Shown here: positions 35,245 to 45,925 of the stretch, piece after piece | Layout: every line of letters begins with the position of its first letter | Numbering within the stretch: the first letter of the stretch is position 1 | NCBI GenBank assembly: GCA_963576565.1 | Contig: OY755039.1 | Coordinates: 81,405,955-81,469,954 of the forward strand | DNA: 64,000 nucleotides | Source: Aspidapion aeneum | Lineage: Eukaryota > Arthropoda > Insecta > Coleoptera > Brentidae | Direction of reading: 5' to 3' | Notes under the pieces: generated by a model | Told to the model about the DNA's origin: nothing | What the model saw: only the letters and a program-made list of their open reading frames with translations | Databases searched by the model: none | Translations under genes and position numbers: made by a program

Positions 35245-37045
35245 GTTCTGATATAACTATGCAATTAAAGCGTCCTTCACTGCAATTTTTTTTACTACCA
35301 TGCCTAATAAAAACACCGCCTCTACATAGGGATTGCTATAGCACATAAGGCGTTTTCATTAAGCAAGGGCCATCTTTAAAAAAGGCCAGGTGTTGGACCC
35401 TACAGGGTCGGTTCGATTCGGTTAACACCAATTTGCCGCCAAACTTTCATGAGACCGATTTGTATGAGAAGAAGATAGACGAACCAGTATACATGAAAAG
35501 ATAGGAGACCCCTTTTTATGATTTTGTCCTTTTTGATTTTGTCCGGTTTTGATAAAAGACGATATACTAAACTTCAATTTTGCTGTTGTCTTGTTTTGAT
35601 GAATGACGTTTTTGATAATGTCCGGTCTTAATACTTCCGTTTTTTTCATTGGACTGTTAGGCCATTTTTATTTGATGATCTTGGATGATTTATTTATGAC
35701 GATGGATGGGGATTCGCTTTTAAAAGGTGTATTGCTTAAAATGGTACGAAAAAACAAAAAAATACTCTATCAAAACAACAACAAATGTCACGTGACGCGA
35801 TCTCGCACATGCGCACATCCAGTTCCAGATAAAAATTAAATAACTTTTATTTTTATTTTTATATGTTTAAACCCAGCAATAACGTCTTTTAGACGAAAAT
35901 TGGTCGTTTGATAGCAAAAGTACAAAAATAATCACCACTTACAAAATCTGACCCATTTCAGTCAGAATATCTGGCTAATTCTAGGGACAATATTTGACAT
36001 TATTAGACTTTTCCATAAAAACCCGATAAAAATATAACGGTGGCAACAGCGTGGAGCAAATTCTGTAGCGAGCCTTTCACGCACCTTCCACGACATGAAC
36101 TTAGTGCCTCTTTGTTAATTTTGCCGTGAAAAACAAAGAAGGAAAGTAAACTTAGCTGACCTCATAAAGAAAACGAATAGAAATTACAAATCTGAAAAAA
36201 TTTGGCGATATTTGAAATGTCAATTTCTAGTGACGGTGTGAATTTATTTCCAATTTTTAAATTAAAAATTTCTAACGACTAACGTATTTTTGCTAAAAAA
36301 AAATAATTATATCGTGATGCTGCATCCAACAAAAAGTGGGAAATTGCCTTGTAGGTAAGTTTTTAAGTTTAAAAATTGCCTTTTAAACGAGAAATCTTAA
36401 CCGCCAGATTATGTCACATTTTTCCAAATTTCGTCAGATTTTTTGAAATGTAAAGAATTGACCCCTTTGTCCCACATTTCGTCAAGCTTGACGAAAAGTG
36501 GTCTAAGGTACTGGATTTTAAAATATGGTCCTAAATCTAGTGTAATAATAAAAATAACCTACTTCCTTGCGACTTTAATCGCCCTAGCGATTCGACTAGC
36601 CGCACGGCGCGGCATATCGAGACGACTCGCCGCACGGCTAAAATCGATCCGTGTAAACACCCCTTTATTCGTCTCAAAGCAGGTGGTCATTATCATCCAA
36701 TATAGGTATATTAAACACCTACGCAATGAAACATATTGACGGGTAGATATTGCGCGTTGTTTGTCGCGTCCAATATATTAGAGTTACATGGATCTAGAAC
36801 AAATTAGCTTTATACTAAATAGATAGAAGATAGCTAGGTTAATAGTGATATAACCCATTACTGGAGACAGACTAATGGGGCCTTCTAGGTGCCTCGCAGA
36901 AATTAAAGCCATTACGTTAGAGAGAGAGCTTGACTAAATTTCAAACTCTGCTAATGCAATCTCATACTAATTCGATTAAGGTATGAAATGTAGCGCCTTC
37001 AAGGGAAAAATCATATATTTACAAAATAGAAATATTTTTAGGTAA
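35245..37045. other. Intergenic stretch without recognised gene
   Basis: It includes the right arm of the foldback noted at 34,909-35,055. The rest, to 37,045, has no coding feature I can support. A GC-rich island at about 36,580-36,650 is unexplained. Confidence 0.4.
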
Positions 37046-37047
37046 TA

Positions 37048-37931
37048 GGGTAAATGCGGGTGAGTTGCCGCGGAGGGAGAGACGCCGCTTTTCACGTATT
37101 TCAATGATTACGCTATAACATAGGCAACCAAGTATGCCCACATTCAGAGTTTATCATTTAGTGAACGGTTATAACATCGGACTTGTTTGTTTTTTAAAAT
37201 ATCGCTTGCAATCCTTGAATTTACGACGGTAAGGTAAAATTTTCTTAGCAAAATTTTAAGTACTGTCCAAATAAGTGTGGTTCATTGCAATGGGGTAGTT
37301 TTTTTCACATTCGTGTGTTTTATTCAGTATTTTGGGGTTATGTTTACCGGTGCCATGCCGTATTTTGTTGCGTTTTAAATCTGTGACCTTGATAATCAGG
37401 TGCGGCATCTCCCCAACAAAAAGGACAGTTCCGCATTTTCAAGAAGACCAAGAAAAATTTCAATGGAGTGACAGCGATGATGAACCTCTAGCCCAAAAGA
37501 AAAATGAAAACCAGGAAAGCTGCGTGAATTGCTTCGCAGTTTACGCAACTACAACTAAAAAAGTTAATTGATTACAATCGTTGTTTGAGGCCATCAAACG
37601 ACGTTTCAATGTATTAAATGCTTAAACATCTGTTCCAGACTTAAATTAAGGAAAAAAATGAAAATTAGAGGTTTTTTAGAGAAACAGTTACAGCGACGTT
37701 TCCTATTTTTTCACGCGGCATCTCCCCCAGCAGTGTGGAAGGGATGCCGACTAAAATAATAAAAAAAAATTTGCTATGCTCATGTTTTCTTACATATATT
37801 TTTTATTTTTGTATTTTAATAAAGTTTAACGCAGTACCTGTGCATTGATTTATTTTAAAGAAAAAAATCTCAAGACTTACAGATGTTACAGCTATTTTTC
37901 AAAAAGTGCGGCAACTCTCCCGCATTTACCC
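37048..37931. mobile_element. DNA transposon remnant, GGGTAAATGCGGG termini
   Basis: GGGTAAATGCGGGTGAGTTGCCGC and its inverse GCGGCAACTCTCCCGCATTTACCC are flanked by TA (37,046-37,047 and 37,932-37,933). The TA flanks suggest a Tc1/mariner/pogo-group element. Inside, the frame near 37,400-37,560 (HFQEDQEKFQWSDSDDEP, then a CVNC) could be the acidic C-terminal tail of a pogo-like transposase, but this is weak. Confidence 0.6.
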
Positions 37932-37993
37932 TATAATGACATTACATACATTATAACATTGGCGGTTCTACGAGGGGGGGGGGGTAATTCTAT

Positions 37994-38058
37994 TTAGCCT
38001 TCTTCAATCCATCTTTGGACAAAGGCCTCCTCCAATATCTTCCACTCTTCTCTGTCTA
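37994..38058 (-). pseudogene. 3' end of RTE-like LINE (left of the Jockey insertion)
   Basis: On the minus strand it encodes EWKILEEAFVQRWIEEG followed by TAA (37,994-37,996), the usual C-terminus of RTE-type proteins. It is the continuation of 42,093-42,988, separated from it by the Jockey element. The shared ACTCTTCTCTGTCT at the break is the target duplication. Confidence 0.75.
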
Positions 38059-38301
38059 GTATTCGTCCGATCGCAGTTCGGTACGGTTGTATTGCATCGT
38101 ACCTGCATGATAGTACTAACGAGGTCAAAGTCGAAGTTTGTTTTGTTTATAATAAACCTCGCGCGCGAAAAATCTGTGTTAAAAATCTATAAACAATGTT
38201 TATTATAAATAATATATCATGTATCATGTCAGTCAACTGGAAAGTATGCAAAGAAAATTTGCAGATTTAGAGACAAAAGTCACTAAAAAAAAAAGTCTGA
38301 C

Positions 38302-39417
38302 ATGGACTACATTACTGATGAGATCGATCTGGCAAGAGAAACTAAGTGGATCAGACAAAAAGGAAAAGGTTGGAAAAAACGTCGAATGGATACTTCACTC
38401 TCACCACCACAACAAAGCTCGGGCACTGGAGAACCCTCCAATAAAACACAAAATGAAGAACCCCCTACTAAGGTTAAAAAAGCTCCATTACCTCCACCGA
38501 TTATGGTAAATGGCGTAAATAATTTTAATGATATTTATGAAAAATTAAATATCATACAAGGAGTTAAAAATAAAGTTTTAAATAACGAAAATATTAAAAT
38601 AAATGTATAAGACGCAGACAGCTATCGGCTGGTTACTAAAATGCTTAATGAAATAAAGCATCAATGGCACTCATACGAGAACAAACAAATAAGGCCAATT
38701 AGAGTTATAGCGAATATGCTACACTTCTCATGTGACCCACAAAAAATTGTAGCTGATTTACAAAAACAAGGTTTTAAGACACTGGAGGCCAGCAACAAAC
38801 TTAAATGGAGAACAAGACAACCTCTTAACATGTTTATGCTCACATTTAGCCACGATGAAGATATCTACAAAATTTTTGAAATTTCCAGTATTCTTGGGAT
38901 TGAAGTGGAAATAAAAGCACTAAAAACCTCAAAATTAGTCCCTCAATGCAAAAGATGTCAATCTTATGGACACACGCAAAAATATTGCGCTAAAGAACCA
39001 CGTTGCATAAAATGCACGGGGAAACATCTTACTGTAGAATGCCCCAAACCAAAAGAATCTGAGCCAAAATGCATCCACTGTGGAGGCAAGCATCCTGCTA
39101 ACTACAGAGGATGCCTTGTTGCTAAAGAAATACAAAAATTGAAAAATAAACCTAAGAAACCGAATCTCATACCAAACGTGAGTACAAATAGACAAAACCA
39201 ACAGACAAGAAACACAGTCACACAAAACTCTGTGACAAGGACATACAGCCAAGTAGCAGCAACAGCTACTATACCTGATATTAATATCAGTAGTCAAAAT
39301 ACTATGGAACAAACACTACAATTAATTTTGGAGAAATTGAACAAACTTGATGAGCAATTAACTAAACTAGAAAGTAGCAATAACGGAGCTACCAATATGC
39401 CTCAAAATGGTCAGTAA
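38302..39417 (+). pseudogene. Jockey ORF1: Gag-like RNA-binding protein (one stop codon)
   Basis: It is 371 codons with one internal TAA (38,608-38,610); the frame is otherwise open. The N-terminus is Lys-rich. Then come a conserved Jockey Gag region (IRPIRVIANMLHFSCDP...) and three zinc knuckles (CKRCQSYGHTQKYC, CIKCTGKHLTVEC, CIHCGGKHPANYRGC) at about residues 210-275. The C-terminal tail is Asn/Thr/Gln-rich and may be coiled-coil. The product would package the element RNA. It overlaps ORF2 by 11 bp in another frame, as is common in this group. Confidence 0.88.
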
Positions 39418-41865
39418 TCTTAGAATCCTAGCTTGGAATGCCAATGGTCTCTTGGAACATCAGCAAGACTTGCAAGTTATTTTAAACATAGAAAAAATTG
39501 ACGTCTGTTTTGTGTCAGAAACGCATTTCACTAACCAGTCTCACATTAAATTTAAAGGTTATAAAGTATATCATACAACTCACCCTAGCAATACTGCACA
39601 TGGGGGAAGTGCTGTAATAATTAAAGAAAATATATCACACTATGAGGAGATGGGATATAAAACCATAGAGATTCAAGCTACATTAGTAAGTGTAAAAACC
39701 AAAACATATACATTAGTCATAAGTGCTGTCTATATACCACCAAGGCACTTACTAAAGAAAAATCAATATCTTAATCTTCTCAGAAAATTAGGAAACCGTT
39801 TTATAATTGGAGGCGACTTTAATGCAAAAAGTACCTACTGGGGATCTAGACTGACGAATTCTAAAGGAAAAGAACTTTTGCAAGCTATTAGTGAATATCA
39901 ATGTGACCCGATATCAACTAGTAAGCCCACATACTATCCAACAGATCCAGGAAAAATTCCAGATCTAATTGATTTTTTTATAGTAAAAAATATATCTTTA
40001 AGTTTTGTAGTACCATTGCAAACGCCAGAACAAATCGATAAAGAAGTTGAATATTTTGTTACAAATATTCAACAAGCAGCTTGGGAAAACAGTCCAAAAC
40101 CAAAGAGAATTTTTAAGGGAAAAAACTATCCAAAGGAAATTAGAGACCTTATATTGGAAAAAAGGAAACTAAGAAGAAAGTGGCAGCAAAGCCGTGATCC
40201 TCGGGACAAAACAAATCTCAACAACATGACGCAGCGCATTAGGCGAGAAATTCTAGTAATAAAAAATGAATCTATTAACCATTTTCTTAATGAACTTACA
40301 GATAATAAAAATACCGACTATTCCCTTTGGAAAGCAACCAAAGATTTTAAAAGACCAATTATCCAAATTCCACCTATACGAAGATCTAACAACCAGTGGG
40401 CAAGGAGCAACGAAGAAAAAGCAGATATTTTTGCAAGTCATTTAGAAAAAACATTTCAGCCCCACGAAGCACCAGATGAACACTTTCATTTAAATGAACC
40501 CCATCAAATCGAAGACCATATTAAGCTTACATCACCAAAAGAAATATTAACAGAAATCAAAAATATTAATTCGAAAAAAGCCCCAGGGTATGATCTTATT
40601 AACGGGGTAGTCATAAAACAACTCCCCAGAAAAGCTATCGTAAAACTATGCAACCTAATTAATGCGTCTTTTAGGCTTAGGTATGTACCTAAACTGTGGA
40701 AAGTTGCAGAAGTTATCATGATTTTTACAGGCCAATATCTTTGCTGCCAATTATATCCAAGCTCTATGAAAAATTATTGCTTAAAAGAATAAAACCCATC
40801 ATAGAAAGGCAAGAAATTATTCCGTCTCATCAATTTGGTTTTCGAGACAAGCATTCCACGATAGATCAAGTACACAGAATTACTAATATAATAGAAAAAG
40901 CACTAGAAGAGGGAAAAGTTTGTTCTGTAGTTTTTCTAGATGTAGCACAAGCATTTGACAAAGTGTGGCATGAAGGCCTTAATTTTAAACTAAAACGGTT
41001 TCTGCCAAAACAATATTCGGATATTTTGGAATCATACATATCTGATAGACATTTTAGAGTAAAACAGGAAGGCTCATACTCAAATTTAAGAGAAATTCAA
41101 GCAGGCGTGCCCCAGGGTAGCGTACTAGGCCCATATCTATACTTATTATTCACTTGTGATATCCCAAAGCCAGAAAATTGCCACTTAGCAACATTTGCCT
41201 ATGATACTGGTTTATTGACGGTAGAAAAATCTATTGAAAAATGCATAGAAAAACTTCAGGATGCAGTCACCCAAGTTCACAGTTGGACCACAAAGTGGCG
41301 AATAAAATTAAATGAAACCAAATCAATTCATGTTGATTTTACAAACAAAAATATAAATCACATACAAATTACAATTAACAACATTCCCGTACCATATTCA
41401 AATCAGGCAAAATATCTAGGTATGACACTTGATGCCAAATTGCGCTGGAAAGCACATGTTAAGAAAAAAAACTTGAGATAAGGTATAGAAAAATGAACTG
41501 GCTAATTGGAAGGAAGTCCAATTTAACAATTCATAATAAGTTACTGCTTTATAGACAAATACTGAAACCAGTATGGACATATGGTATTCAACTATGGGGT
41601 TGTGCTAAAGAGAGTAACATTCTAGTTGTACAGAGATTTCAAAATAAAGTATTAAGAAACATTGTGAATGCACCTTGGTACGTTCGAAATAGTGACCTTC
41701 ATCGAGATCTAAAAATCGAAACTGTAGCAGAGACTATAAAAATACGCAAAAAGCCATGAAGATAGACTCCATCGGCATGTGAATGTGGAAGCAATTCAGC
41801 TTCTTGACAATACTATGCTAGTTCGAAGACTAAAAAGAGTGAAGCCGTTTGAGCTAGTAAACTAA
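39407..41865 (+). pseudogene. Jockey ORF2: endonuclease-reverse transcriptase (multiply defective)
   Basis: The N-terminus is an AP-type endonuclease (LRILAWNANGL, VSETHF, GGDFNAKSTYWG, DLIDFF). Then, near 40,000-40,015, the frame jumps directly into the linker (TPEQIDKEVEYF), so the SDH catalytic end of the nuclease appears deleted in frame. The reverse transcriptase follows (KAPGYD, YRPISLLPIISKLYEKLL, FLDVAQAFDKVWH, AGVPQGSVLGP). The catalytic box reads FAYD instead of FADD (codon 41,200-41,202). Frameshifts lie near 40,730, 41,470 and 41,755. The final residues are RLKRVKPFELVN. It could not supply its own activity. Confidence 0.88.
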
Positions 41866-42092
41866 GTGAATTACACATAAAACAAAATAATGCTATAAAC
41901 ACAACACAATTGTGAGTTACAGCTAAACAAAGCGGGGAGAACTGTTGAGTGAACCCTAAGTTTAAATCTGACTTTTCTAGTAAATTAAGTTAAAACAAAA
42001 TTGCTAATTAGTCTTACTGACTAGATTGTAATACAATAAACACAGTGTGTTTGACAAATAAAAAAAATAAAATAAAAAACTCTTCTCTGTCT

Positions 42093-42904
42093 GTCTCCCG
42101 CGTGTTTCTTTAAATCGTCCGCTCATCTCATTTAGGGTCTTCCCCTACTTCTTTTATTTACCCAAGGTCTCGAGTTTACAATACATTTGTTCCATCGATC
42201 GTCTTTCTGTCTGATATTATGACCGGCAAATTTCCATTTTAATTTTGCTACTTCTCTTGTGACATCCCTAACTTTTGTTTTATTTCTTATCCATTCATTC
42301 CTTTTTCTATCTGTCAGCTTTACATGTAACATTTGTCTTTCCATTGATCTTTGGGCTTTTGTTACCTTATCCATGTTTGATTTTGTAAGTGTCCAGGTCT
42401 CATAGGTAAGTACAGGAAGGATACATTGGTTATACACTTTCGTTTTGAGGTACTGAGGACATTTTTTATTTCTTAATATGTAGCTTAATTTACCGAAAAC
42501 TGCCCAGGCCAATCTTACTTGTCTCTTGATTTCAGCTGTTTGGTTTTATTTTTTCAGTCTAATAATTTGTCCCAGGTCCGTAATATCTTCATCTGTGTTT
42601 GCTATCATTTTAGTTTAAGTGTAGTTCATACTTAAGCCTATATTTTTAGCTGCTGTATCCAGTTCTTCCAGCATTTTTATTAGTTCATCTTTCTTGTCTG
42701 TTATTAAGGCGATATCATCAGCATATCTTAGGTGGTTCAAGAATTGTCCGTTTGATGCCTATTTCTTCCCAATCTACGCTTTTAAAAACATCTTCTAGGG
42801 CCTGGTTAAATGATTTAGGGGATATTCTGTCACCCTGGCTGACACCTCTTCTTATGAGGATTGGCTTGGTTCCTTCGTGTATTTTGATTGATGTTGGTGC
42901 TTCG

Positions 42905-42966
<62 letters not shown>

Positions 42967-42988
42967 CGAAGCACCAACATCAATCAAA
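42093..42988 (-). pseudogene. RTE-like LINE reverse transcriptase, 3' half (right of the Jockey insertion)
   Basis: On the minus strand it encodes GVSQGDRISPKSFNQALEDVF, RYADDIALITDKKDELI (intact YADD, about 42,714-42,726), the thumb, then YNQCILPVLTYETWTLTKSN and the C-terminal part ending SRGRP. A stop in MNYT*TKM and small frameshifts are present. The 5' end is cut by the (TA)30 palindrome at 42,883-42,988. The missing C-terminus lies at 37,994-38,058. Confidence 0.82.
42883..42988. repeat. 106-bp perfect palindrome with (TA)30 core
   Basis: The 23-bp arms TTTGATTGATGTTGGTGCTTCGC (42,883-42,905, quoted only in part elsewhere) are repeated exactly inverted at 42,966-42,988 around 60 bp of alternating TA. 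The left arm is RTE coding sequence, so the right arm is an inverted copy of it. The whole could extrude as a cruciform. Confidence 0.9.
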
Positions 42989-43041
42989 TTGACTATTAAG
43001 TCTGTATATCTGTGATCTATTCGGGTATTAATTAAGGATTT

Positions 43042-44068
43042 TGGTCTTATGGGTTTCTCTATACTAAAAATCGCTAAATGACGTTTTTTGGAATCTCAAC
43101 TCACTCAGTGGTTTTTGCGTATCTGTATGACGCCACAATACTGCAACTCGGTGCATTTTTTGATAAACTGTATAGTTTGTAAAATATGAATTTTCAAAGT
43201 TTTGCCATTTTGGTCTTATGGGTTTCCCTTATACTAAAAATCGCTAAATGATGTGTTTTGGAATCTGAACTCAATCAGTGGTTTTTTCGTATCTGTATGA
43301 TGCCACAATACTGCAACTCGGTGCTTTTTTTGATAAACTCTATAGTTTGTAAAATATGAATTTTCAGTTTTGCCATTTTGGTCTTATGGGTTTCCCTATA
43401 CTAAAAATCGCTAAATGACGTTTTTTGGAATCTCAACTCAATCAGTGGGTTTTTCGTATCTGTATGATGCCACAATACTGCAACTCGGTGCTTTTTTTGA
43501 TAAACTGTATAGTTTGTAAAATATCAATTTTCAAAATTTTGCCATTTTGGTCTTATGGGTTTCCTTAACTAAAAATCGCTAAATGATGTTTTTTGGAATC
43601 TGAACTTAATTAGTGGTTTTTTCATATCTGTATGACGCCACAATACTGCACTCGGTGCTTTTTTTGATAAACTGTATAGTTTGTAAAATATCAATTTTCA
43701 AAATTTTGCCATTTTGGTCTTATGGGTTTCCTTAACTAAAAATCGCTAAATGACGTTTTTTGGAATCTCAACTCAATCAGAGGTTTTTTCGTATCTGTGT
43801 GACGCCACAATACAGCAACTCGGTGCTTTTTTTGATAAACTGTATAGTTTGTAAAATATCAATTTTCAAAATTTTGCCATTTTGGTCTTATGGGTTTCCT
43901 TAACTTAAAATCGCTAAATGATGTTTTTTGGAATCTGAACTCAATCAGTGGTTTTTTCGTATCTGTATGACGCCACAATACTGCAACTCGGTGCTTTTTT
44001 TGATAAACTCTATAGTTTGTAAAATATCAATTTTTAAAGTTTTACCATTTTGGTCTTATGGGTTTCCT
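43042..44068. repeat. ~168-bp satellite, array 1 (six units)
   Basis: The landmark GGTCTTATGGGTTTC recurs at 43,043, 43,212, 43,380, 43,549, 43,716, 43,884 and 44,052, giving periods of 167-169 bp. Each unit holds AAAAATCGCTAAATGACG, TCTGTATGACGCCACAATAC and TGATAAACTGTATAGTTTG. It has no coding capacity. The same family recurs at 52.7 and 62.9 kb in the same direction. Confidence 0.95.
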
Positions 44069-44738
44069 GAACCATCGAAGAAATAACTGGACAAGAAGGA
44101 CAACGCATGTAGAAAATCCCGAGCCCTTGTTATAACGTGAATATCGTACATATCTTCTTCGAATTTAATTTATAAAGAAGTAGGTAAGCCGCGCCGATCA
44201 CAGAGTCTTGCACGAAAAACCATAGGCGCGCGTGCTAAACAAAAATTGAATCGGGTGTCATCGGGTGTTAATGTCGGCTGTCGTCAACGCGAATGCGGCC
44301 AGTCGAAGGTCAAGCGAAACGCGTAATATTTGAAGTAGGTATGTAGACTGCTTAATAAATACGTACCTACCCAGGTCGATTTAATTTTCTGTTTTATAAT
44401 ATTTGGGTGATCCGTAAAAATAAACCCAGAGCGGAGGCAATTGCAAATTAACAGAAAAAGTAAAATTTAAATTTTTAAAAGGTCATTATAGGTTTTATAA
44501 CCATTTTTTGGATTTTTATGACCATTTTTTGGATTTTATGAAAAATTATGTTAATATTTGCTGGGAGACAAAAATTTACTCAAAAATTTATATCCACGGT
44601 TTAAACAGACAGAGAGAAAGGCGTTAAGGCTCTTTCCTAAATTTTAAAGGAGCTAAAAACGTTTTACGCCCTTATGAAACAGACGATAGGAGCGATATTT
44701 GCAACAAACATTCTAGGTCTTGAACTTGTTTTTTAAAC
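44069..44738. other. Stretch without recognised gene
   Basis: Sequence beyond the last satellite unit, with no gene or repeat recognised. Confidence 0.4.
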
Positions 44739-44740
44739 TA

Positions 44741-45923
44741 CTGGGTGGGCCAAAAAAAACCGGATTTTTTTTTCATTATAACATTTGAATTATACCATCG
44801 ATTTTAATGGGACAAACTGCACTTGCCAGAGAATTAATCAGAGATTTAAATAAATATATTTTTTTGTCCGCCATCTCAAAATGCAAGATGGCGGATGAAA
44901 TTAAATTGTACCCTTCAAAGATTCTCGTTTATTCTTGTGTTGCGAACACGTTTTAATTATTTTTTTTAAATCTATAAAAAAACTGCATTCTTGTCACGCA
45001 CAACAAGGTACGAATTAACAAAATCGGTTCGGTGGTTCTAAAAAAATATATTTTTGTTTCAACCATTGTTTTGAATATTATACGATTGCCAATCATGTCT
45101 GCATTTATTTCCTTATAAATTCATTAATACTGAACCGATTTTAATGAAATAAATAACATCCTGGTCAAAATTGATTGCCTTTTAAAGACTATATGATCAA
45201 AATTTACAGCCATTCTAAAATTAAAGATGGCGGACAGAATCATACTTGATTCTTTAAGATGGCGTGTTTATTCTTGTTTTCTGACAATGTTTTAGTTTTT
45301 TTTAATCTATGGAAAAGCACTACTTTTGACCCGCACAAAGTAGTACAAACTGGTAAAATCGGTATGATGGTTCTCAAAAAATCTATTTTTATTTCAGCCA
45401 TTGTTTAACAGATAATGCGATTGCATTGGTAATCCTGCCTGCATTCATTTCCTTATAAACTCATTATTACTGAACCGATCTTAGTGAAATAAAAGAATCA
45501 TTAGGATGTTTTTTATTTCATTAAAATCGGTTTAGTAGTAATGAATTTATCAGGAAATAAATACAGACTTGATTGGCTAGGCAATCGTATAATATGCAAA
45601 ACAATGGTTGAAACAAAAATATTTTTTTAAACCTCTGAACTGATTTGGCTGATTCGTACCTTGTTGTGCGTGGCAAGAATGTAGTTTTCTTACTAATTTA
45701 AAAAAAAATTAAAATATGTTTGCAACAAAAGAATAAACGAGCATCTTTGAAGGGTACATTTTAATTTGGTCTGCCATCTTGGATTTTGAGATGGCGGCAA
45801 AAAAAATATATTTAATCAAGTCTGATTAATTCTCTGCGAAGTGCAGTTTGTCCCATTAAAATCAATTCTAAAGTTCAAAAGTTAGAATGAAAAAGAATGT
45901 CCGGTTTTTTTTGGCCCACCCGG
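44741..45923. mobile_element. Mariner-type foldback element with TA duplication
   Basis: CTGGGTGGGCCAAAAAAAAC and its inverse (TTTTTTTTGGCCCACCCGG end) are flanked by TA (44,739-44,740 and 45,924-45,925). The arms stay inverted for hundreds of bases (for example CGCACAACAAGGTACGAATTAA against TTCGTACCTTGTTGTGCG). Within each arm, related blocks are repeated. No transposase is present. Confidence 0.82.
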
Positions 45924-45925
45924 TA

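Larger units (their letters stand above)
38059..42078 (+). mobile_element. Near-complete Jockey-type LINE
   Basis: This 4.0-kb non-LTR retrotransposon is flanked by a perfect 14-bp target duplication, ACTCTTCTCTGTCT (38,045-38,058 and 42,079-42,092). It has a 5' leader (38,059-38,301), ORF1 (Gag-like), ORF2 (endonuclease and reverse transcriptase) and a 3' untranslated region ending in an A-rich tail (AAAAAAATAAAATAAAAA). It inserted in the opposite direction into an RTE-like LINE. Stops, frameshifts and a catalytic mutation make it non-autonomous. Confidence 0.93.

Noticed and set aside
38935..39312. A 125-codon cysteine-rich frame on the minus strand.
   Set aside because: It is antisense to the zinc-knuckle region of the Jockey ORF1, and its composition follows from that.
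42752..43015. A frame with a long IYIYIYIY run.
   Set aside because: It is a translation of the (TA)30 core of the palindrome.
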